From: Nonomuraea corallina
GTDB lineage: Bacteria > Actinomycetota > Actinomycetes > Streptosporangiales > Streptosporangiaceae
NCBI RefSeq assembly: GCF_027620315.1
Contig: NZ_JAPNNL010000030.1
Span: 1-50,858, forward strand
Length of the DNA stretch: 50,858 nucleotides
Direction of reading: 5' to 3'
In this document: positions 39,816 to 48,536 of the stretch, one piece after another
Layout of the letters: each line of letters opens with the position of its first letter
Numbering within the stretch: the first letter of the stretch is position 1
Notes under the pieces: model-generated
The model's input: the letters and a program-made list of their open reading frames with translations, nothing else
Told to the model about the DNA's origin: nothing
Databases searched by the model: none
Program-made: the position numbers and the translations under genes

Positions 39816-40970
39816 ATGACGCTCGCCCTGCATGGCGGCACCCCGGTCCGCGACACCCCGTGGCCGTCCTGGCCGCCGCCCCTCGACCCGGCGCAGCGCC
39901 GGCTCGTGATGGAGGTGCTGGAGAGCGGGCAGTGGGGGGCCACCCAGGGCGGCGCCGCGGTCGCGGACCTGACCGCCGCGTTCGCCCGCGCCTGCTCGGT
40001 CCCGTACGGGGTCGCCGTCGGCAACGCGACGCTGGGCCTGTTCGCCGCCCTCAAGGGACTGGGCGTGGCCCCCGGCGACGAGGTCGTGATGCCCGCCTAC
40101 ACGTTCGTCGCCTCGGCCACGGCCGTGCTGCTCGCGGGCGCCGTACCGGTGATCGTGGACGTGGACCCGGCCCACCTCCATCTGTCGGCGGACGCCGTAC
40201 GAGGGGCGCTCACCCCCCGGACGGCGGCCGTCATGCCCGTTCACCTCGCCGGCAGCCCCGCGGACATGGACCCGATCATCGAGCTGGCCGCCCGTCACGG
40301 CCTCGCGGTCGCGGAGGACGCCGCCCAGGCCCACGGCGCCGCCTACAAGGACCGGCCGGTGGGCGGGCTGGGCGACGCGGGCGTGTTCAGCTTCCAGTCG
40401 AGCAAGGCGATGACGGCGGGGGAGGGCGGGCTGGTCGTCTGCCGGGACGAGAGCGTGCACGAGAGGATCTGGTCGGTGTGCAACGTGGGCCGCCGTCGCG
40501 GCGGCCAGTGGTACGGCCATCCCTCGGTCGGCTGGAACCTGCGGCTCACGGAGATCCAGGCCGCGCTCCTGCTGCCGTGGCTGGACCGCCTGGACGACGA
40601 GCTCGCCCGCCGCGCCGCCTTCTGCGCCGCGCTCGGACGCGAGCTGGCCGGGCTGCCGGTGACGATGCTGGGACCCCCGCCGGGCACGACGCGGGACTCG
40701 CGGCACCTGGTCATGCTGCGGATCGGCGCTCCCGTCGACCGCGACTTCCTGCTGAAGGCCATGGCCGCCGAGGGGGTGCCGCTGGACGCCGGATACCCGC
40801 CGCTGGGCACGATGACGGCGCTCACGGAGGCGGGCGCCAGGGCCGAGCCGTGCCCCGTCGCCGAGGAGGCCGCCACGAGCGTGGTGTGGGTGCGGCAGTC
40901 GATGCTCATGGACGACCCGGCCGGCGCCGCCGACGTCGCCGAGGCCCTGGCCAAGGTGCTCGCCGCCTGA
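39816..40970 (+). CDS. DegT/DnrJ/EryC1-family PLP aminotransferase (2)
   Basis: 384-residue PLP enzyme. AVGNATLGLFAALKGLGVAPG binds the cofactor phosphate, AVAEDAAQAHGA holds the pyridine-N Asp, and the Schiff-base Lys is in FSFQSSKAMTAGEGG. ATG 39816 with AAGAAGGGA upstream. It differs clearly from copy 1 (no Asp/Gly insertion, different Lys context), so the two probably have different substrates. It is the last intact gene of the locus, followed by a short propeller-like remnant. Confidence 0.9.
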   Translation: MTLALHGGTPVRDTPWPSWPPPLDPAQRRLVMEVLESGQWGATQGGAAVADLTAAFARACSVPYGVAVGNATLGLFAALKGLGVAPGDEVVMPAYTFVASATAVLLAGAVPVIVDVDPAHLHLSADAVRGALTPRTAAVMPVHLAGSPADMDPIIELAARHGLAVAEDAAQAHGAAYKDRPVGGLGDAGVFSFQSSKAMTAGEGGLVVCRDESVHERIWSVCNVGRRRGGQWYGHPSVGWNLRLTEIQAALLLPWLDRLDDELARRAAFCAALGRELAGLPVTMLGPPPGTTRDSRHLVMLRIGAPVDRDFLLKAMAAEGVPLDAGYPPLGTMTALTEAGARAEPCPVAEEAATSVVWVRQSMLMDDPAGAADVAEALAKVLAA

Positions 40971-40971
40971 C

Positions 40972-41130
40972 CGCACCCTCTCGCCGCCGGACGACCAGCG
41001 TCGGGTCTACTTTGTAAAGGCGGGCGAGCTCGTCCGTTACGACGCCCGTACCGAAGAAGTCACGCCGACCGGCATGCCGGGCATGGGCGTGGTCTACCAG
41101 GTGAGCGTGCCGGCGGCTGCGAGGGTCCTG
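40972..41130 (+). pseudogene. Remnant resembling a TolB/oligogalacturonate-lyase-type propeller blade
   Basis: In the frame starting at 40972 the DNA reads LSPPDDQRRVYFVKAGELVR and then YDARTEEVT with no start codon. SPDxRRVYFV...ELVRYD is the usual first-blade pattern of TolB-like and PL22-type propellers. Only about 50 codons are recognisable before the next gene. It may be a deletion remnant of a third propeller gene; chance similarity is possible. Confidence 0.4.
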
Positions 41131-41144
41131 GCAAGATGGGGAGC

Positions 41145-41813
41145 ATGGGCCCACGGCGCATCCTCGCGGTGCGGCACGGTGAGAGCGAGGCCAACGTCGC
41201 CTACCGCCGCGCGGGAGCCCGCCCTCTGGTGTACGAGCGCGGCGACGACGAGGTGGGGCTGAGCGAGCTGGGCCGGGTCCAGTCGGCGGCGCTCGGCGCG
41301 ATGCTGGCGCGGCTGCCGGCGGGCGAGGCGCCGGAGCTGGTGTGGTGCTCCCCGTACCGGCGGGCGCTCGACACGTGGGCCGTGGCGCGGGCGACCTGGG
41401 GCGCGGAGCCGCCGGTCACGGTGGACGCGCGGCTGCGGGACCGGGAGTGGGGCGCGCTGGCCCCGTACAACGAGGCCGCGATCGCCGAGCGGTTCCCCGG
41501 GGAACGGGCGCGGTGGCGGGCCGAGGGCGAGTACCGTTACCGGCCGCCGGGCGGGGAGTCGTTCGGCGACGTGGCGGCGCGGCTGCGCGGCGTGCTGGAC
41601 GACCTGCGCGAGCACGCGGACGGGCGGCGGGTGCTGATCGTCGCGCACGACGCGGTAGTGCTGGTCTTGCGACACGTGCTCGACGCGACGCCGGACACCG
41701 ACCTGCCCGGCCTGGCGGCGTTCGCACCCATCCTGAACGCGTCGGTGTCGACGTGGGACGCCGAGGACGGCCACCCGCGCCTGCTCGGCTTCAACACGGT
41801 CCATCATCTGTGA
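41145..41813 (+). CDS. Histidine phosphatase (phosphoglycerate mutase-like)
   Basis: 222-residue branch-1 histidine phosphatase. The RHG motif is AVRHGESEANV at the N-terminus; the second catalytic His is in VLIVAHDAVV. EWGALAPYNEAAI and the PPGGESFGDVAARL block are typical of the family. The start could be ATG 41145 (CAAGAT 7 nt upstream, leaderless geometry) or ATG 41136. The substrate is unknown. The 3' end overlaps the convergent kinase gene by 23 bp. Confidence 0.9.
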   Translation: MGPRRILAVRHGESEANVAYRRAGARPLVYERGDDEVGLSELGRVQSAALGAMLARLPAGEAPELVWCSPYRRALDTWAVARATWGAEPPVTVDARLRDREWGALAPYNEAAIAERFPGERARWRAEGEYRYRPPGGESFGDVAARLRGVLDDLREHADGRRVLIVAHDAVVLVLRHVLDATPDTDLPGLAAFAPILNASVSTWDAEDGHPRLLGFNTVHHL

Positions 41814-42360
41814 GCCCGCCGCCGGGCGGCGCGGTGGAGACGATCAGGTCGGCGCGGGAGCGGGTGTCGTCGGCGGCGAACCAGGCGCGTTCGGCCGCGA
41901 ACCACTCCCGCCACCGCTCCTCCAGGCCGGGCCCGTCGCGCTCCAGCACCCTCCGCAGCCGGACGTCGTCAGGCGCTTCCAGCCAGACGGCGTAGGCGAG
42001 CAGGCGGGCGGCGGACTTCCTGGCCGTGCCGACGCCCTCGATGATCAGCACCGGGGCGACGGGGACGGCCACCGGCTCGGCGTACGCGCCGCGCACCCAG
42101 TCGTAGCGCCTGAACCCGCCGGGCCGCCCCTGCCGGAGCGGCTCCAGGACCTGGTCGAAGAGTGCGGCGAACCAGGTGGCCGGGCCCTCGTCCCAGGGTA
42201 CGGGGAAGTCGTCGGCGTGCACGGCCTGGCAGCCGAGCGTGGTCGCGAGCGCGTCGGCGTACGTGGTCTTGCCCGACCCGGCCGGGCCGTCGACGGCGAC
42301 CAGCCGTACGGGCCCGCACGACGGCGGGAGCGTCCGGATGCGGCGGGCCAGGGATCGCAC
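41791..42360 (-). CDS. Uridine kinase-like P-loop protein
   Basis: 189-residue P-loop NTPase with Walker A DGPAGSGKTTYADALA, the family motif AVHADDFPVPWDEG and PVLIIEGVGTARKS. This matches uridine kinase/phosphoribulokinase-like proteins of actinobacteria, though nucleoside specificity cannot be read. The GTG at 42360 is preceded on the minus strand by TACCCT (42367-42372) at 6 nt, so it is probably leaderless. Confidence 0.85.
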   Translation of the reverse strand: MRSLARRIRTLPPSCGPVRLVAVDGPAGSGKTTYADALATTLGCQAVHADDFPVPWDEGPATWFAALFDQVLEPLRQGRPGGFRRYDWVRGAYAEPVAVPVAPVLIIEGVGTARKSAARLLAYAVWLEAPDDVRLRRVLERDGPGLEERWREWFAAERAWFAADDTRSRADLIVSTAPPGGGLTDDGPC

Positions 42361-42514
42361 GGCCCCAGGGTAGATGACGGGGGTGTCGAGGCTGAGACAA
42401 TGTGCTCCCGCTCCGACCGCCCGCGCCAGGCCGAGGTCGAAGTCCGATGCCGGAGGTCGGCGGGGGAGGCCGGCGTCGGAGGCCGGCGTTGAGGCTCGAC
42501 ATGGGAGGTTGACG

Positions 42515-43672
42515 GTGCCCGGACCCCTCGGTGACGTCGTGGTGCTGGATCTGTCGCGGGCGCTGGCCGGCCCGCACGCCGCTCAGATGCTGGGGGATCT
42601 GGGAGCGCGGGTGATCAAGGTGGAGCATCCCGGCGGGGGTGACGAATCACGCGGCTGGGGCCCGCCGTTCGTCGGCCCAAATCACGACATATCAACATAT
42701 TTTCTGGCGGCGAACCGCAACAAACAATCCATCGCGATCGACCTGAAGACCCCCGAGGGCAAGGTCCTCGTCGAGCGCCTGGTCCGCCAGAGCGACGTGC
42801 TGGTGGAGAACTTCCGCTCCGGCGTGCTCGACCGCCTGGGCTTCACCACCGAGCGGCTGCACGAGCTGAACCCGCGCCTGGTGATCCTGTCGATCACCGG
42901 GTTCGGCCACGACGGGCCGGAGGGCGGCCGTCCCGGCTACGACCAGATCGCCCAGGGTGAGGCCGGGCTGATGTCGCTGACCGGCCCGTCTCCGGGCGAG
43001 CCCTACCGCGTCGGCGCGTCGATCGCCGACCTGCTGGCCGGCATCCACGGCGCGTACGGGGTGGTGTCGGCGCTGTACGAGCGGGAGCGCACGGGCCGGG
43101 GAAGGGTGGTGCGCACGTCGCTGCTGGCGGCGGTCACCGGCGTGCACTCCTACCACGGCACGGCCTGGACGGTGGGCGGCAAGGTGCCGGGCGCGAACGG
43201 CAACCACCACGCCTCGATCGCCCCGTACGGCGCCTTCCGGTGCGCCGACGGCATGCTGCAGATCGCGGCGGCGAACGACGGTCAGTGGAGAAAGGTGGCC
43301 GCCCTTCTCGACATTGATCCGGATGTAGCGAAATATGCCAGCAATAGAGACAGGTTTGCGCACCGGGACGAACTGATCGCCGACATGGAGAAGGCCCTGG
43401 CCGCCCACGACCGCGCCCACTGGCTGGCCGCGCTGGGCGAGGCCGGGGTGCCGGCGGGGGCGATCCGTACGATCGACGAGGTGTACGCCTGGGAGCAGAC
43501 CCGCTCCCAGGGCCTGCTGGTCGAGGTGGAGCACCCGGTGCTGGGCCCGATCGAGCTGCCGGGCCCGCCGCTGCGCTTCGACGGCCCGGCGGACGTGCGC
43601 CACACCGCGCCGCCGATGCTCGGCCAGGACGAGGAGGCCGTGCTGCGCTGGCTCGACGAGCGTGAGCGATGA
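42515..43672 (+). CDS. CaiB/BaiF class III CoA-transferase
   Basis: 385-residue type III CoA-transferase. VVVLDLSRALAGPHAAQMLG and the CoA-binding AANRNKQSIAIDLKTPEG are followed by GRPGYDQIAQGEAGLMSLTG (catalytic Asp region) and a C-terminal PPLRFDGPADVRHTAPPMLG. GTG 42515 has GGGAGG 6 nt upstream. It is coupled or nearly so to the AccD3-like gene. Two patches (about 42676-42733 and 43308-43362) are conspicuously AT-rich against the GC-rich background, with codons otherwise rare here. Substrate unknown; malonate or a related acid would fit the barbiturase neighbour (inference). Confidence 0.92.
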   Translation: MPGPLGDVVVLDLSRALAGPHAAQMLGDLGARVIKVEHPGGGDESRGWGPPFVGPNHDISTYFLAANRNKQSIAIDLKTPEGKVLVERLVRQSDVLVENFRSGVLDRLGFTTERLHELNPRLVILSITGFGHDGPEGGRPGYDQIAQGEAGLMSLTGPSPGEPYRVGASIADLLAGIHGAYGVVSALYERERTGRGRVVRTSLLAAVTGVHSYHGTAWTVGGKVPGANGNHHASIAPYGAFRCADGMLQIAAANDGQWRKVAALLDIDPDVAKYASNRDRFAHRDELIADMEKALAAHDRAHWLAALGEAGVPAGAIRTIDEVYAWEQTRSQGLLVEVEHPVLGPIELPGPPLRFDGPADVRHTAPPMLGQDEEAVLRWLDERER

Positions 43673-43715
43673 TCCGGTCAGCCGTCACGGGGGAGACCGA
43701 CACGAGGGGGAGATG

Positions 43716-45203
43716 GTGAGCCGTCCGGACGCGCGCACGATGATCGACACGGTCCTCGACGAGGGGTCGTGGCGGTCGTGGGACGTGCCGCCCGCCGAGC
43801 CGGCCGAGCCGGGCTCGTCCTACGCCGAGGAGCTGGCGGCGGCGCGGGCCAAGTCCGGCTACGACGAGGCCGTGGTGACGGGGGAGGGGCTGCTGGGCGG
43901 CCGCCGGGTGGCGGTGGTGGCGTGCGAGTTCTCGTTCATGGCCGGGTCGATCGGGGTGGCGGCGGCCGAGCGGCTGGTCACGGCGGTCGAACGGGCCACG
44001 CGGGAACGGCTGCCCCTGCTGGCGGCCCCGGCCTCCGGCGGCACCCGGATGCAGGAGGGCGCGCTGGCCTTCGTGCAGATGATCAAGATCACGGTGGCGG
44101 TGCAGGCGCACCGCGCGGCCGGCCTGCCGTTCGTGGTCTACCTGCGGCATCCGACGACGGGCGGGGTGTTCGCCTCGTGGGGCTCGCTGGGCCACGTCAC
44201 GGCGGCGGAGCCGGGCGCGCTCATCGGCTTCCTGGGTCCGCGCGTGTTCGAGTCGCTGTACGGCTACGCCTTCCCCTCGGGGGTGCAGGTGGCGGAGAAC
44301 CTGTACGAGAACGGCCTGATCGACGCGGTCGTCCCGGCCGAGGACGTGCGCGAGGTGGCGATCCGGGCGCTCGGCGTGCTGTCGGCCGGCGGCGAGCGCG
44401 TCCCGGCCGGCGAGGAGCCGGAGGAGGACCTGCGGCCGGTCGAGGCGTGGGAGGCGATCACCCGGTCGCGCCGCGACGACCGGCCGGGCGTGCGCGAGCT
44501 GCTGAAGCTGGCGGCCACCGAGGTGACCCCGCTGAGCGGCAGCGGCGCGGGCGAGAACGAGCCGGGGCTGGTGCTGGCGCTGGCGAGGTTCGGCGCGGCC
44601 CCGGCCGTGGTGCTGGGGCAGGACCGGCGCGGGCAGCGGGCCCGCTCGCCGCTCGGCCCCGGCGGCCTGCGGGTGGCCCGGCGCGGCATGCGGCTGGCCG
44701 CGGAGCTGCGGCTGCCTCTGGTGACGGTGATCGACACGGCGGGGGCGGCGCTGTCGAAGGCGGCCGAGGAGGGCGGCCTGTCGGGCGAGATCGCCCGCTG
44801 CCTGGCCGAGCTGGTCACGCTCGACGCGCCGACCGTCTGCCTGCTGCTGGGCGAGGGCGCGGGCGGCGCGGCGCTGGCGCTGCTGCCGGCCGACCGGGTG
44901 CTGAGCGCCCAGCACGCCTGGCTGTCGCCGCTGCCTCCGGAGGGCGCCTCGACGATCCTGTACCGCAGCGTCGACTTCGCCCCGGAGATCGCCCAGGCCC
45001 AGCGGGTGCGCGCCACCGACCTGCGCCGCGACGGCATCGTGGACCGGGTGATCCCGGAGCGGCCGGACGCCGCGTACGAGCACCGCGCCTTCGCCGAGCG
45101 GGTGGGGCGGACCCTGGAGTACGAGATCGCCATGCTGCAGCGGCGCAGCCCGGCCGACCGCAAGGCGGCCCGGCTCGACCGCTACCGCAACCTGGGCGGC
45201 TAG
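43716..45203 (+). CDS. accD3: AccD3-like fused carboxyltransferase
   Basis: 495-residue protein fusing AccD-like (residues 1-245) and AccA-like (about 270-480) carboxyltransferase halves. It resembles mycobacterial AccD3 over its whole length as I recall it. Motifs: SFMAGSIGVAAAERLVTAVE, APASGGTRMQEGALAFVQM, HPTTGGVFASWGSLGH and the AccA-type LLLGEGAGGAALALLPADRV. GTG 43716 is used because it matches the AccD3 N-terminus and has AGGGGG at 5 nt; GTG 43662 is an alternative. No biotin carboxylase or carrier gene is nearby. An acyl-CoA carboxyltransferase or a malonyl-type decarboxylase role are both possible. Confidence 0.9.
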   Translation: MSRPDARTMIDTVLDEGSWRSWDVPPAEPAEPGSSYAEELAAARAKSGYDEAVVTGEGLLGGRRVAVVACEFSFMAGSIGVAAAERLVTAVERATRERLPLLAAPASGGTRMQEGALAFVQMIKITVAVQAHRAAGLPFVVYLRHPTTGGVFASWGSLGHVTAAEPGALIGFLGPRVFESLYGYAFPSGVQVAENLYENGLIDAVVPAEDVREVAIRALGVLSAGGERVPAGEEPEEDLRPVEAWEAITRSRRDDRPGVRELLKLAATEVTPLSGSGAGENEPGLVLALARFGAAPAVVLGQDRRGQRARSPLGPGGLRVARRGMRLAAELRLPLVTVIDTAGAALSKAAEEGGLSGEIARCLAELVTLDAPTVCLLLGEGAGGAALALLPADRVLSAQHAWLSPLPPEGASTILYRSVDFAPEIAQAQRVRATDLRRDGIVDRVIPERPDAAYEHRAFAERVGRTLEYEIAMLQRRSPADRKAARLDRYRNLGG

Positions 45204-45220
45204 TTGGCAGACATTGCCAG
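45204..45220. promoter_or_regulatory. TTGGCA-type dyad upstream of the barbiturase-family gene
   Basis: TGGCA-GACAT-TGCCA is a perfect 5-bp dyad with 5-bp spacing (45205-45219), starting just after the AccD3-like stop. The region TTGGCAGACATTGCC matches 12 of 15 positions of the box before the permease (4399-4413), suggesting the same regulator, possibly the window's PucR. Confidence 0.5.
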
Positions 45221-45301
45221 TGAAGGACCGTTTCCTGCGTCATTAGTGTGATCTCCGGGTATGCCGATCGACGCGGCTGCACAGGTGAGAAGGGGCGCGG
45301 G

Positions 45302-46411
45302 ATGCCGGATCCGATTGACGTGCGCAAGGTGCCGATCGAGAGCGTCACGGACGCCTCGGGGCTGGAGCGGCTGATCGACGACGGGGTGATCGAGGCGCGG
45401 AGGGTGCTCGCGGTGATCGGCAAGACCGAGGGCAACGGCGGCGTGAACGACTACACCCGCATCCTGGCCGACCGCGCCTTCCGCGACGTGCTGGCCGCCA
45501 AGGGGCATCCGGCGCCGCACAGCGTGCCGCTGGTCTGGTCGGGCGGCACCGACGGGGTGCTCAGCCCGCACGCCACGATCTTCGCGAGCGTCGACCCCGC
45601 CCGGGTGACGCCGTCGGACGAGCCCCGGCTGTCGGTCGGGGTGGCGATGAGCGACGTCATCCTGCCCGAGGACATCGGCCGGCCGGCCATGGTGGAGAAG
45701 GTCGCGGCCGGCGTCCGCGAGGCCATGAAGATCGCCGGCATCGACGATCCGCGCGACGTCCACTACGTGCAGACCAAGACGCCGCTGCTGACGCTGGCCA
45801 CGATCAGCGAGGCCAGGAGCCGCGGCAAGGACACCGCGATCGAGGAGACGGGCCCGTCGATGGACCTGTCGAACTCGACCACCGCGCTGGGCATCGCGGT
45901 CGCCCTGGGCGAGATCGAGATGCCGGGCGCCGACCAGATCCACAAGGACCTGTCGCTCTACTCCTCGGTCGCGTCCTGCTCGTCCGGCGTCGAGCTGGAC
46001 CGGGCGCAGATCGTGCTGGTGGGCAACGTGCGCGGGGTCGGCGGGCGCTACCGCATCGGCCACGACGTCATGCGCGACGCGCTGGACGCCGACGGCATCT
46101 GGGCGGCGATCCGCGACGCGGGCCTGCCGCTGCCCGACCGTCCCCACCACTCCGACCTGGGCGGGCGCCTGGTCAACGTGTTCATGAAGTGCGAGGCGGA
46201 CCCGTCGGGGCGGGTGCGCGGCCGGCGCAACATCATGCTCGACGACTCCGACGTCCACTGGCACCGCCAGATCAAGGCGACGGTCGGCGGCGTGGCGGCG
46301 GCCGTCACGGGCGACCCGGCGGTGTTCGTGTCGGTGGCCGCCGTGCACCAGGGACCGTCGGGCGGCGGCCCGGTCGCGGCCATCGTCGACCTGGGCGAGG
46401 ACGGAAGCTAG
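45302..46411 (+). CDS. Ring-opening amidohydrolase: barbiturase / cyanuric acid hydrolase family
   Basis: 369-residue member of the AtzD/TrzD/barbiturase family, which opens barbituric or cyanuric acid rings. The three-fold repeated fold is visible with one conserved Lys/Ser set per repeat: [14 protein letters not shown] and [22 protein letters not shown] and [20 protein letters not shown] and [17 protein letters not shown] 45302 has AGAAGGGG 6 nt upstream. Barbiturase (product ureidomalonate) versus cyanuric acid hydrolase cannot be settled by eye. The UraA-type permease and Mo hydroxylase favour barbiturase. Confidence 0.92.
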   Translation: MPDPIDVRKVPIESVTDASGLERLIDDGVIEARRVLAVIGKTEGNGGVNDYTRILADRAFRDVLAAKGHPAPHSVPLVWSGGTDGVLSPHATIFASVDPARVTPSDEPRLSVGVAMSDVILPEDIGRPAMVEKVAAGVREAMKIAGIDDPRDVHYVQTKTPLLTLATISEARSRGKDTAIEETGPSMDLSNSTTALGIAVALGEIEMPGADQIHKDLSLYSSVASCSSGVELDRAQIVLVGNVRGVGGRYRIGHDVMRDALDADGIWAAIRDAGLPLPDRPHHSDLGGRLVNVFMKCEADPSGRVRGRRNIMLDDSDVHWHRQIKATVGGVAAAVTGDPAVFVSVAAVHQGPSGGGPVAAIVDLGEDGS

Positions 46412-47574
46412 CCGGACAGCCGCTTGAGCCGGGTCACCGCCTCGTCGATGACCTCGTCCTTCTTGCAGAAGGCGAACCTGACGAAGTGGCGGCCCCGCTC
46501 GGCGTGCTCGTAGAACACCTGCGTGGGGATGGCGACCACGCCGGCCAGCTCGGGCAGCCGGCGGGTGAGCGCGACCCCGTCGTCGAAGCCGAGCGGCCGG
46601 ATGTCGGTCTGCACGAAGTACGTGCCCGCCGGCCGGAACACCTCGAACCCGGCCGCGCTCAGCCCCGCCATGAGCCGGTCGCGCTTGTCCTGGAGCGAGT
46701 CGCGCAGCGCCGCCACCCACGCGCGCTCGTGCCGCAGCCCGTGCGCGACCGCGGTCTGCCAGGGCGCGCTCGCGGTGAAGGTGAGGAACTGCTTGACCGT
46801 CTGCACGGCCGACACCAGCGGGGCGGGGGCGCAGATCCAGCCGGTCTTCCAGCCGGTGACGGAGAAGGTCTTGCCGGCCGAGGAGATCATCACCGTGCGC
46901 TCGCGCATGCCCGGCAGCGTGGCCAGCGGGACGTGGCCGACGCCGTCGAACGTCAGGTGCTCGTACACCTCGTCGGTGACCGCGACCAGGTCGTGCTCGC
47001 GGCACAGCTCCGCGATGAGCGTCAGCTCCTCGCGGGTGAACACGGTGCCGGTCGGGTTGTGCGGCGAGTTGACCAGGATCACCCGGGTGCGCGGGGTGAT
47101 CGCGGCGCGCAGCTCGTCCGGGTCGAAGGCGAACCTGCCGCCGTCCGGGCGGAGCGTCACGCCGACCAGCCGCGCCTGCGCCAGGGCGATCGAGGCCGCG
47201 TACGAGTCGTAGTAGGGCTCGAAGGCGACCACCTCGTCGCCAGGCTCGCACAGCGCCAGGATCGAGGCGGCGACGGCCTCGGTGGCGCCGACCGTGACGA
47301 GGATCTCACCGGCGGGGTCGTAGGCCAGGCCGTAGTGCTCCAGGCGGTGCTCGGAGACGGCCTGCCTGAGCTCCGGCACGCCCGGGCCCGGTGGATACTG
47401 GTTGGCGCCGGAGTGGATCGCCCGCACCGCGTGGTCCAGCATGGCGGCCGGGCCGTCGGTGTCGGGGAATCCCTGGCCCAGGTTGATCGCTCCGGTCCGT
47501 ACGGCGAGGGCGCTCATCTCGGCGAAGATGGTCGTGCCGAAGGAGCGCATCCGGGAGACAAGTGGTTCCGTCAC
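46408..47574 (-). CDS. dapC: Class I/II PLP aminotransferase, DapC-like
   Basis: 388-residue fold-type I aminotransferase. [59 protein letters not shown] and the PLP-Lys motif [16 protein letters not shown]. It matches the actinobacterial N-succinyldiaminopimelate aminotransferase (DapC, Rv0858c-like) group, which also resembles kynurenine/methionine aminotransferases. GTG at 47574. The 3' end overlaps the convergent barbiturase gene by 4 bp. Confidence 0.9.
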   Translation of the reverse strand: MTEPLVSRMRSFGTTIFAEMSALAVRTGAINLGQGFPDTDGPAAMLDHAVRAIHSGANQYPPGPGVPELRQAVSEHRLEHYGLAYDPAGEILVTVGATEAVAASILALCEPGDEVVAFEPYYDSYAASIALAQARLVGVTLRPDGGRFAFDPDELRAAITPRTRVILVNSPHNPTGTVFTREELTLIAELCREHDLVAVTDEVYEHLTFDGVGHVPLATLPGMRERTVMISSAGKTFSVTGWKTGWICAPAPLVSAVQTVKQFLTFTASAPWQTAVAHGLRHERAWVAALRDSLQDKRDRLMAGLSAAGFEVFRPAGTYFVQTDIRPLGFDDGVALTRRLPELAGVVAIPTQVFYEHAERGRHFVRFAFCKKDEVIDEAVTRLKRLSG

Positions 47575-47597
47575 AAAGCTCAGATTACGGCGTTGGG

Positions 47598-48536
47598 GTG
47601 ATTCGGCTGGGCTCGCTGTCGCGCATTCGTGAGCTGGACGCCCTCCGCGGCTTCGCGGTGGGCGGGATCATGCTGGTCAACACCTGGCAGCACGCCTCCC
47701 ACGAGCCCCACACGGTCATCGACGCGACGATCGAGGCCGCGTTCCAGAGCCGCTTCTACCCGATCTTCTCGCTGCTGTTCGGCATCAGCTTCGTGCTCTT
47801 CCTGGAGCGGGCCGGGCGGTGGGTGCTGCTGTCGCGCCTGGGCTGGCTGTTCGTGTTCGGGCTGGTCCAGCACACCTGGTACGAGGGCGAGGTGCTGACC
47901 GACTACGCCTTCTACGGGCTGGCCGTGCTGCTGCCCGCCTCGTTCCTGTGGCCGGGACTGCCGGTGCTGCTGCTCGGGCTGGGCGTGACCGCCTGGGGGG
48001 TGATGGCGGGGGGCGGGGTGCTGCTCATCCCGGGGATGTTCCTCGTCGGCATGGCGCTGATGCAGCTGCGCCCGTCGCGTGAGCTGCTGCTGCCCGGCTT
48101 CGGAGTGAGCGCGCTGGCCTGCGTGCTGCTCATGGGGGCGGCGGTGACGAGCGGCGACTGGACGCTCTACACGGTGGCGGCGCTGGCCGGGGCCGCGGCG
48201 TACTCGACGGGGGTGCTGCTGGTGCTGCGCCCGTGGCTGTCGGCGGTGCTGGAGCCGCTGGGCAGGATGGCGCTGACCAACTACGTCACCGGCACCCTGG
48301 TCATCTTCCTCACCGGCGGGCTGATCGACGCCGGCCCCGGCCGCTGGCCGGTGCTCGCCGTCGCGGGCGTCACGCTGGTCGCGCAGGTGCTGTTCAGCCG
48401 GTGGTGGCTGGGCCGGTTCCGCTACGGCCCGCTGGAATGGGTCTGGCGCATGCTCACCTGGTTTCGATACGTGCCGAACCGGTTAGAGTCGGGCCGTGAC
48501 GAGAATCGCCCTCTGCCAGATCCCGGTGTCACCTGA
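47598..48536 (+). CDS. DUF418/YeiB-like membrane protein
   Basis: 312-residue integral membrane protein with 8-9 hydrophobic helices. It opens with IRELDALRGFAVGGIMLVNT, the DUF418 (YeiB) signature, and has FYPIFSLLFGISFVLFLERA and a C-terminal PLGRMALTNYVTGTLVIF with RYGPLEWVWRMLTW, all typical. Transport or acyl-transfer roles have been proposed for the family without proof. GTG 47598 is chosen so as not to overlap the divergent dapC start; GTG 47562 is the alternative. Its last 41 bp overlap the amidase gene and contain that gene's -10. Confidence 0.85.
   Translation: MIRLGSLSRIRELDALRGFAVGGIMLVNTWQHASHEPHTVIDATIEAAFQSRFYPIFSLLFGISFVLFLERAGRWVLLSRLGWLFVFGLVQHTWYEGEVLTDYAFYGLAVLLPASFLWPGLPVLLLGLGVTAWGVMAGGGVLLIPGMFLVGMALMQLRPSRELLLPGFGVSALACVLLMGAAVTSGDWTLYTVAALAGAAAYSTGVLLVLRPWLSAVLEPLGRMALTNYVTGTLVIFLTGGLIDAGPGRWPVLAVAGVTLVAQVLFSRWWLGRFRYGPLEWVWRMLTWFRYVPNRLESGRDENRPLPDPGVT
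48484..48489 (+). promoter_or_regulatory. -10 element inside the DUF418 gene
   Basis: TAGAGT followed by 6 nt and the GTG start of the nitrilase gene at 48496. The element overlaps a rare TTA codon of the DUF418 gene (48483-48485). Confidence 0.5.

Noticed and set aside
38694..40976. 760-codon open frame antisense to the amidohydrolase and DegT 2 genes
   Set aside because: It spans two real genes and an intergenic repeat, without any coding signature of its own.
40906..41154. 82-codon minus-strand frame between DegT 2 and the phosphatase
   Set aside because: Arg/Pro-rich with no start signal or motif; the plus-strand reading better fits a propeller remnant.
43134..45083. 649-codon open frame antisense to the CoA-transferase and AccD3-like genes
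   Set aside because: It crosses two well-supported genes, has no recognisable domain and shows a shadow-frame composition.
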